DNA from: Ceratopteris richardii
Taxonomy: Eukaryota; Streptophyta; Polypodiopsida; Polypodiales; Pteridaceae
Direction: 5' to 3'
NCBI GenBank assembly: GCA_020310875.1
Contig: CM035422.1
Span: 58,674,796-58,738,795, forward strand
Length of the DNA stretch: 64,000 nucleotides
The notes under the pieces are model-generated. The model searched no databases. It was not told the DNA's origin and saw only the letters and a program-made list of their open reading frames with translations. Of the stretch, positions 57,862 through 64,000 are shown one piece after another. The position numbers were made by a program, and so were the translations under genes. Position 1 is the first letter of the stretch. Every line of letters starts with the position of its first letter.

Positions 57862-58798
57862 TGTTGGGGGATTCTTGGACAAGAAGGAGTTTGAGGGTTT
57901 GTAGGAGAAAAAGAAGATAATGAAAATGGAATAACCTTGAAAACTTCTGCAGAGGAGTACGCCTGGAAATCTTGAATGTTGATTACATTGAAACAATTAC
58001 AATGACTAAATACAATCCAAGTCAATAACTAAATACAACTACAGAGAATGCTCAGTTACAGAAGACCAATTATCTCAAGTCTTCTGGCAGCGGCCTCTTC
58101 TGCACCAGTCCTTCACTTGCTTCACGCTTCCCTTGTGCACACCTTGCACTAAGTTTCCACCAAGCTGAGGAATGGATACCTTCGCGGCGCGCACACACAA
58201 CAGACCTTGGGACTCTTGGAGTCTAACTTCGCCTTCTCTGCACACCTTCTTCTTTACACTTCTTGCACTCTTCACTTCTACCTCTCAGTGCTGTCGCACA
58301 CTGGTGGCTCTTCACTTCCCCTTCTTGCTTCCTCTGAAGCTCTCCACTCTTTACTCTCAATGTGTGTCTCCAAGATTAGCCTTTGCCTTTCTTCTTGAAT
58401 GCGCCGGTCCCGTGACCTCTAACTGCAATAGACTCTTGGGCTTCCTTTGATGTCCCAAGATTGCCTTTTCAGGTGACGGCCAACGACTCATTCCTTTGTC
58501 CTTTTGTGACTTTGAACCAAAAACAAAAATTTGATTGGGTGGCAATATTCCCACATGTGCATACCTGGCCGCTTCACGTACCTTTACCTTTTCCCCTTTT
58601 TTTGTACCCAAGAGGGGTTCACCTACATTACTTTAAAACCCTTTTGACCTTATGGGGATTAAAAAAAAATACTTCTTCCAAATGAATAATTGAAAGTCCT
58701 CCTTTTATGACAATTGAAGGTGCACTACCCGTGCACTTTGACCCTTGACTTTAACTTTGAATTTGACTTGCCGGTTTCGACCTTGCCAGGGCTCAACA
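57862..58798 (-). repeat. Probable LTR of an element (E) inserted in D
   Basis: 937 bp with inverted ends TGTTGG and CTCAACA, starting where the D reverse transcriptase frame breaks off. Orientation is inferred as minus: no PBS is seen after 58798 on the plus strand, and the purine-rich GGTGGTGGGC would precede it on the minus strand. The right 5-bp flank (GAGAT) does not match the left (ATACA), so it is not a simple solo LTR. It could be the 3' LTR of an element extending beyond 64000. No partner LTR is available to prove this. Short frames inside (58172-58450 and others) are not convincing. Confidence 0.5.
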
Positions 58799-59102
58799 GA
58801 GATGCCCACCACCTAATGTACTCTCCGACCCGGAAAGACAACAATCAACACGATACAGGGAGAACTGGAGAACAGAATGGATGGTAGAAGCATAGAGGCA
58901 ATTGAAGCAGGAAAAATAGAGAAAGAGTGCTTTTATTGATGAAGCGAAAGAAAGTGGTTAAGCACGCTACAATTATTAGTGAATCTGATCATGACAAAAA
59001 TCAGAAGGAAGAGATATATATATGCAAATCTAAAATGGAAGCTGAAACCGCTTGCAATTTATTGTGAATTTGGCTAGCCAATTCTTAAACTGTTGAATGA
59101 GA
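58799..59102 (-). other. 3' untranslated region of the unknown gene
   Basis: About 300 bases downstream of the 59103 stop on the minus strand. AATAAA (58932-58937 on the complement) lies about 165 bases after the stop and could serve as a poly(A) signal. A short TATATATA run is near 59020. No reading frame. Confidence 0.5.
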
Positions 59103-61001
59103 TTATGGAGGAGTAGGATTGTGATCCGGAGCGGGGGGTTGTGGAGAGGATGGCAGGGGAGCAGAAGCTTGTTCAATCAGGTGCTGGAGAGAACTGAGAC
59201 ACTGCCGAAGGTGGTCCCGTTCGCGTGTAATACGTTGGCACGCAGCATTATCGCATAGCCCTAATTGAGAACGATTTTGAAGATCTGCTAATGTCTATAA
59301 AGCAGAATCAGCCATGTCTCTATAATTATCCCTCTCTTCTTTGAGTAATCTTGCCGATTCAGTGAGGGATTGCCATTGCGCGGTAGCCCTTCGATTGATA
59401 TTGTCGATGGTCGAAATATACTGCTGGTGAATCGTAGCTGCAGCCGAAATTGAATCCAAGGACACCTTGGATGCATGAGCACTGCCCTGTGCAATGGCAC
59501 TTGCTTCTCGAAGCAAGTGGAAAAAGGAGGGAGCCGTCGGGATATCAATTGGAGGAGTAGGGGCTGCAGGCGAAGGGGAAGAATGGGTTGGAGTGGTAGA
59601 GGGACCGGGTTGGGTAGGTTTATGCGAGGGAGTGGGTTGGGTGATGGGAACGGCACTGGTAGATGGGAAAATGGGAACAGGAGGGCGAGGGGGTGTACAG
59701 GTCGGGTTTTGCGGGTTGAGATGGGTTTGAATGAGCGGGCGTAAAGAGGCTGCCAAAGAAGAAGCATGTGGAAGAACAGGGTCAGGGTGTTGAACGGTAG
59801 CTGTAGCCAGAGGGGGTGTGAGGATAGGAGAAGAAGATTGTGGTGGAAATGCAGGGATATCAGGGGGGGCGGGGAGCGGTGTGGAAACGGATGTTGAGCC
59901 AATAGAGAGTGTAGGGGAGGGGGGAGGGTTGGTGATGGAAGGTGGAAGGGGATCTCTGAATTGCTGGTCAACAGAGATATGAGGTGACTGTTGTAGAGCA
60001 GAATTATTAGCCGAGTGTGCGGGGAGTTGATATAGCCATGCTAGTAATGGAGCGGAATATATGGAAAATGAGCGAGATCGACGAGGAATAGCCTCACGGA
60101 GGCGACGGGAGCGCACGTTCAATGAACTATAGAGGAGGGCGGCGTAAGGGTAGGGGCGGCTAGTGAGGAAGCAGTAAAGTGGATCTGCAATGCGAATGTC
60201 GGACAGTGGAAGCGGAGAGGTGGGGCTCCGAAGTAAAAAGAAAAAAATGAAGGAATTAAGTATGGATTGCATACGGATAGAAAAACGTGCATGATTTTCA
60301 AAGCGTTCATTACAAAAAGCAATTGTTTCCGAGGGTGACACTCCAGAATATAAAAATGGAGGGCTGCTGAAGTGGATGAGGGAGGATCCTATACTGGCGG
60401 CAATGTCAGAGATGGTCAGAGTGCCGGTGCAAAAAATGGGGAACAGCCGAAGAGCTTCATAGACATCATTAAGGTTGGAGGGTTCCTGCAAGAGAACGTT
60501 CGCCAAGCCCAAAAGACCTGCATACTGAAGATTTTCTACCGAGAAAAGATTGCGGAGGTCAATGGGGGGAAGAGATAAGTGAATTCGGATTTGGAGATTT
60601 AAATCAGTTGGGAGAAAAAGGCGCATATAATCGCCGGAAGGTGAATTAGGTAGCGAGTTATGAGAAGCAGAAGGAGATGGAGAAGGTGAAGGGGGGCGAG
60701 GGAGCGAAGGTGGAGAATAAACATCGGTGGAGTCCGAGTGAACGGAATAAGTAGGAATATTTATAAGTGGAGGATGAAGAGCGGAAGCCGAGGCATCTGC
60801 TGGGGGATAATGGGAGTCGGTAGATGTAGGAATCGGTGGGGTAAGTGAGACGGGCAATGTCGGGACCGGGTAGACGAGGGTGGTAAGGGGTTGGGTACGC
60901 GACGGTTGAGCAGACTCTGGAGGAGTGGAAGTGGGATTGGGGGTTGGTATCGCCGAAGGCGTGAATTCGGAAAGAACGTCCTGCGGGGGAGGATCGGCCA
61001 T
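59103..61001 (-). CDS. Unrecognised proline-rich protein with globular core and coiled coil
   Basis: Open for 568 codons from ATG 61001, in good context (CCATGG), to TAG 59295-59297. The same frame then stays coding-like for 63 more codons to TAA 59103-59105, so the TAG looks like a recent nonsense change. Residues 1-125 are Pro/Ser/Thr-rich. Residues 126-330 form a hydrophobic, mainly helical-looking core (LPTDLNLQIRIHLSLPPIDL, then LFSVENLQYAGLLGLANVLL and AWLYQLP). Residues 335-490 are Pro-rich, and 493-568 plus the extension are charged and likely coiled coil with two Cys. I do not recognise the family; the core faintly resembles plant transposon-associated proteins. No signal peptide. 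It lies upstream, on the same strand, of the 57862 LTR-like repeat, so it may be a TE-borne frame. Confidence 0.6.
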
Positions 61002-61079
61002 GGAGGAATGGTTGATAAGATGATGAATGCTAGAAAGGTCCTGGATAGCTGGAAATGCCTTGGAGTGAAGTGATTATTT
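61002..61079 (-). other. 5' flank of the unknown gene
   Basis: The frame is open upstream of the ATG for about 23 codons to a TAA near 61073, with no alternative Met. No clear TATA box is seen between the ATG and the G-rich array. Confidence 0.45.
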
Positions 61080-64000
61080 GGTAAGTCTCCTTATTGGTTT
61101 GATGTAGGACTTGCTATTGAAGAAGAGCCTCCTTGGAGTCTTACTCACTGGGGAAGGGGGTGGCTGCTGGGGAAATTGAGGGGGTGGTGGAGGGGGCTTG
61201 CGGAGGTGGAGGTGGAGGGGGGGGTGGCGGTGGATTGAGGGGGTGGTGTAGGGGAGGCGGTGGGATGGAGGGGAGGGCTCCTGCGGGATCGGATGGAGGG
61301 ATTTTTGGGCCGCCGGGTTGAGGAGACTGATGGAGTGGCGGAGGGGGTTGGCGTGGGTAATTGGGGGTTGAGGTGGAGGGTGCAGGCGGGGGAGTTGGAG
61401 GGGGAGGGCGCGGAAGAGAGGGGGGCGCTGCGGGGTTACGCGGAGGGGGGATTGGGCCACGGGGTGCTATTGAGGGGAGGGGGAGGGGAGGCGGTGTGAT
61501 GGAGGGGGGGGTCTGTGGGAACGTATGGAGGGGGGGTGTGGGGGTTGAGGGGAGGGTGGGGGGAGGCGGGGGGATGGTGGAGGGGGGGGCGCCTACGGTA
61601 AAGGGTGGAGTGGGTGCTGGGCCGCGAGTGGGATTGAGGGGAGGGGGAGGGAAGGCGGGGATGGAGGGGGTCTGCGGGAACTTACGGAGGGGGGGGTGTG
61701 GGGGGTGAGGGGAGGTTGAGGGGAGGCGGGGGGATGGTGGAGGGGGGAGCCTACGGGAAAGGGTGGAGGGAGGCCTGCGGGAGAGTATGGAGGGGGGGGA
61801 GGAGCTGGTCCGCGGGGTGGGGGAGGATGGAGGTGGCGGAGGGGCTGTAGCGGGGTTAGATGTAGGGGACGGTGGGGCTGGCGGGGGTAATCAGAGGGGT
61901 GGGAGAAGGTTAGTTTGGGGGTTGTGGCGGGGTAGATGGTGGGGTGGGAGGGGGTGGAGGGAGGGGGCGCTGGCGGGGGTAATCGGATGGATGGCGGGGT
62001 AATCGGAGGGGTGGGAGAGGGTTTAAGGCGGGGTAGATGGGTATAGAGAGGGTGGGCGCTGCGGGGTTAAACGGAGGGGGAGGGAGGAGGAGCTGGTCCG
62101 CGGGGGTTGAGGGAAGGGGGAGGGGAGGCAGTGGGATGGAGGGGGAGGGCTGCGGGAAAGTATGGAGGGGGGAGGAGTTGGTCCGCGGGGAGGGATGAGG
62201 GAAGGGGGAGGGGAGGCGATGGGATGGAGGGGGGGGCTGTGGGAGAGAATGGAGGGGGGGGGGGGGGGGGAGGAGTTGGTCCGCGGGGTGGGGGAGGATG
62301 GAGGTGGCGGAGGGGCTGTATCGGGGTTAGATGTAGGGGACGGTGGGGCTGGCGGGGGTAATCGGAGGGGTGGGAGAGGATTAGTTTGGGGGTGGTGGCG
62401 GGGTAGATGGTGGGGTGGGAGGGGGTGGAGGGAGGGGGCGCTGGCGGGGGTAATCGGAGGGATGGCGGGGTAGATGGGTATAGAGAGGGTGGGCGCTGTG
62501 GGGTTAAACGGAGGGGGAGGGAGGTGGAGATGTGGGGCCAAATGGAGGGGGAGGTGGAAGAGCTGGTCCGTGGGGGGTTGAGGGAAGGGGGAGGGGAGGC
62601 GGTGGGATGGAGGGGGAGGGCTGCGGGAAAGTATGGAGGGGGGAGGAGTTGGTCCGCGGGGAGGGATGAGGGAAGGGGGAGGGAAGGCGGAGGGATGGAG
62701 GGGGGGGGGGTTGTGATAGAGAATGGAGGGGGGGAAGGGGGAGGAGTTGGTCCACGGGGGGGTTGAGGTAAGGGGGAGGGGAGGCTGTTGGGATGGAGCG
62801 GGGGGCTGTGGTAGAGTATGGAGGGGGGGGAGGAGTTGGTCCGCGGGGGGTTGAGGGAAGGGGGAGGGGAGGCGGTGGGATGGAGGGGGGGGGGGGCTGC
62901 GGGAGAGTATGGAGGGGGGTGATGGTCCGCGAGGGGTTTGAGGGAAGGGGGAGGGGAGGCGGTGGGATGGAGGGGGAGGGCTGCGGGAAAGTATGGAGGG
63001 GGGAGGAGTTGGTCCGCGGGGAGGGATGAGGGAAGGGGGAGGGGAGGCGGTTGGGATGGAGGGGGGGGCTGTGGTAGAGTATGGAGGGGGGGGGAGGAGT
63101 TGGTCCGCGGGGGGTTGAGGGAAGGGGGAGGGGAGGCGGTGGGATGGAGGGGGGGGGCTGCGGGAGAGTATGGAGGGGGGTGATGGTCCGCGAGGGGTTT
63201 GAGGGAAGGGGGAGGGGAGGCGGTGGGATGGAGGGGGAGGGCTGCGGGAAAGTATGGAGGGGGGAGGAGTTGGTCCGCGGGGAGGGATGAGGGAAGGGGG
63301 AGGGGAGACGGTGGGATGGAGGGGGGGGGCTGTGGGAACGTATGGAGGGGGGGTGTGGGGGTTGAGGGGAGGGTGGGGGGAGGCGGGGGGATGGTGGAGG
63401 GGGGGGCACCTACGGTAAAGGGTGGAGTGGGTGCTGGGCCGCGGGTGGGATTGAGGGGAGGGGGAGGGAAGGCGGGGGATGGAGGGGGTCTGCTGGAACT
63501 TACGGAGGGGGGGGTGTGGGGGGTGAGGGGAGGTTGAGGGGAGGTGGGGGGATGGTGGAGGGGGGAGCCTGCGGGAAAGGGTGGAGGGAGGCCTGCGGGA
63601 GAGTATGGAGGGGGGGGAGGAGCTGGTCCGCGGGGTGGGGGAGGATGGAGGTGGCGGAGGGGCTGTAGCGGGGTTAGATGTAGGGGACGGTGGGGCTGGC
63701 GGGGGTAATCGGAGGGGTGGGAGAAGGTTAGTTTGGGGGTTGTGGCGGGGTAGATGGTGGGGTGGGAGGGGGTGGAGGGAGGGGGCGCTGGCAGGGGTAA
63801 TCAGATGGATGGCGGGGTAATCGGAGGGGTGGGAGAGGGTTTAAGGCGGGGTAGATGGGTATAGAAAGGGTGGGCGCTGCGGGGTTAAACGGAGGGGGAG
63901 GGAGGAGGAGTTGGTCCGCGGGGGTTGAGGGAAGGGGGAGGGGAGGCGGTGGGATGGAGGGGGAGGGCTGCGGGAAAGTATGGAGGGGGGAGGAGTTGGT
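61080..64000 (+). repeat. G-rich minisatellite, about 2.9 kb, running off the right edge
   Basis: Purine/G-rich on the plus strand. Variants of GGAGGGGGAGGGGAGGCGGTG, GGATGGAGGGGGGG, CTGCGGGAGAGTATGGAGG and GAGTTGGTCCGCGGGG alternate. Two larger periods are visible: a block of roughly 250 bp repeated at about 62880 and 63130, and a segment from about 61500 to 62180 repeated at an offset of 1,818 bp (about 63320-64000). Many runs of four or more G could form quadruplexes. The Pro-rich minus-strand and Gly-rich plus-strand frames are composition artefacts. Confidence 0.85.

Noticed and set aside
57862-58798. A simple solo LTR in element D
   Set aside because: Flanking 5-bp sequences differ (ATACA and GAGAT) and D coding does not resume after 58798.
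61074-64000. Long proline-rich (minus) and glycine-rich (plus) frames
   Set aside because: They follow from G-rich composition; frames are open on both strands, shift with repeat length, and lack non-repeat sequence or a distinct start.

Overview
This window is intergenic DNA of a plant nuclear genome. It is built almost entirely from nested LTR retrotransposons. The evidence for a plant is the primer-binding sites matching initiator tRNA-Met (TGGTATCAGAGC) and plant tRNA-Asp (TGGCGCCGTTGCCGGGGA), a tRNA-headed SINE, and Ty1/copia plus Ty3-type polyproteins. No bacterial, organellar, rRNA or ordinary host housekeeping gene is visible. The species cannot be told from the sequence; a large repeat-rich genome is implied.

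Layout. 1-885: the 5' LTR and PBS of a minus-strand element running off the left edge. 886 to about 9190: a decayed minus-strand copia element (copia-1), split by an LTR fragment (1911-2481) and by a complete non-coding LTR element with ATATC target duplications (3308-7777). 9195-10327: two copia fragments in opposite orientations. 10328-46934: Ty3-type element B (plus strand), interrupted by a young non-coding LTR element (14769-20717), by same-family element A (minus, 21968-40801, ATGAC duplications) and by a probable solo LTR (42777-43823). Element A contains a nearly intact copia element (copia-4, 22790-28453, TGATT duplications). 46935-50747: Ty3-type element C, inserted in the B 3' region. 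50748-57861: Ty3-type element D, inserted in the C gag. 57862 to the right edge: a probable LTR, an unrecognised proline-rich gene on the minus strand (59103-61001), and about 2.9 kb of G-rich minisatellite. The missing right halves of B, C and D presumably lie beyond the window.

The Ty3-type elements share an order: LTR, tRNA-Asp PBS, a leader of about 1-2 kb packed with self-complementary repeats, gag with CX2CX3HX4C knuckles, an aspartic protease, an acidic linker, RT, RNase H and integrase. In A and B the frame continues past integrase into a second retropepsin-like domain with a basic tail. Nearly all frames carry stops or frameshifts, so these are relics, though D and copia-4 are damaged mainly by in-frame stops.

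By-eye LTR comparisons (about 3-4% for the 3308 element, 2.7% for A, 1.4% for copia-4 inside A, 0.3% for the 14769 element) agree with the nesting order. The most unusual signals are the second protease-like domain after integrase, the leader hairpin arrays, the tRNA-like modules inside LTRs, the tandem PBS copies, and the unknown gene next to the G-rich array.
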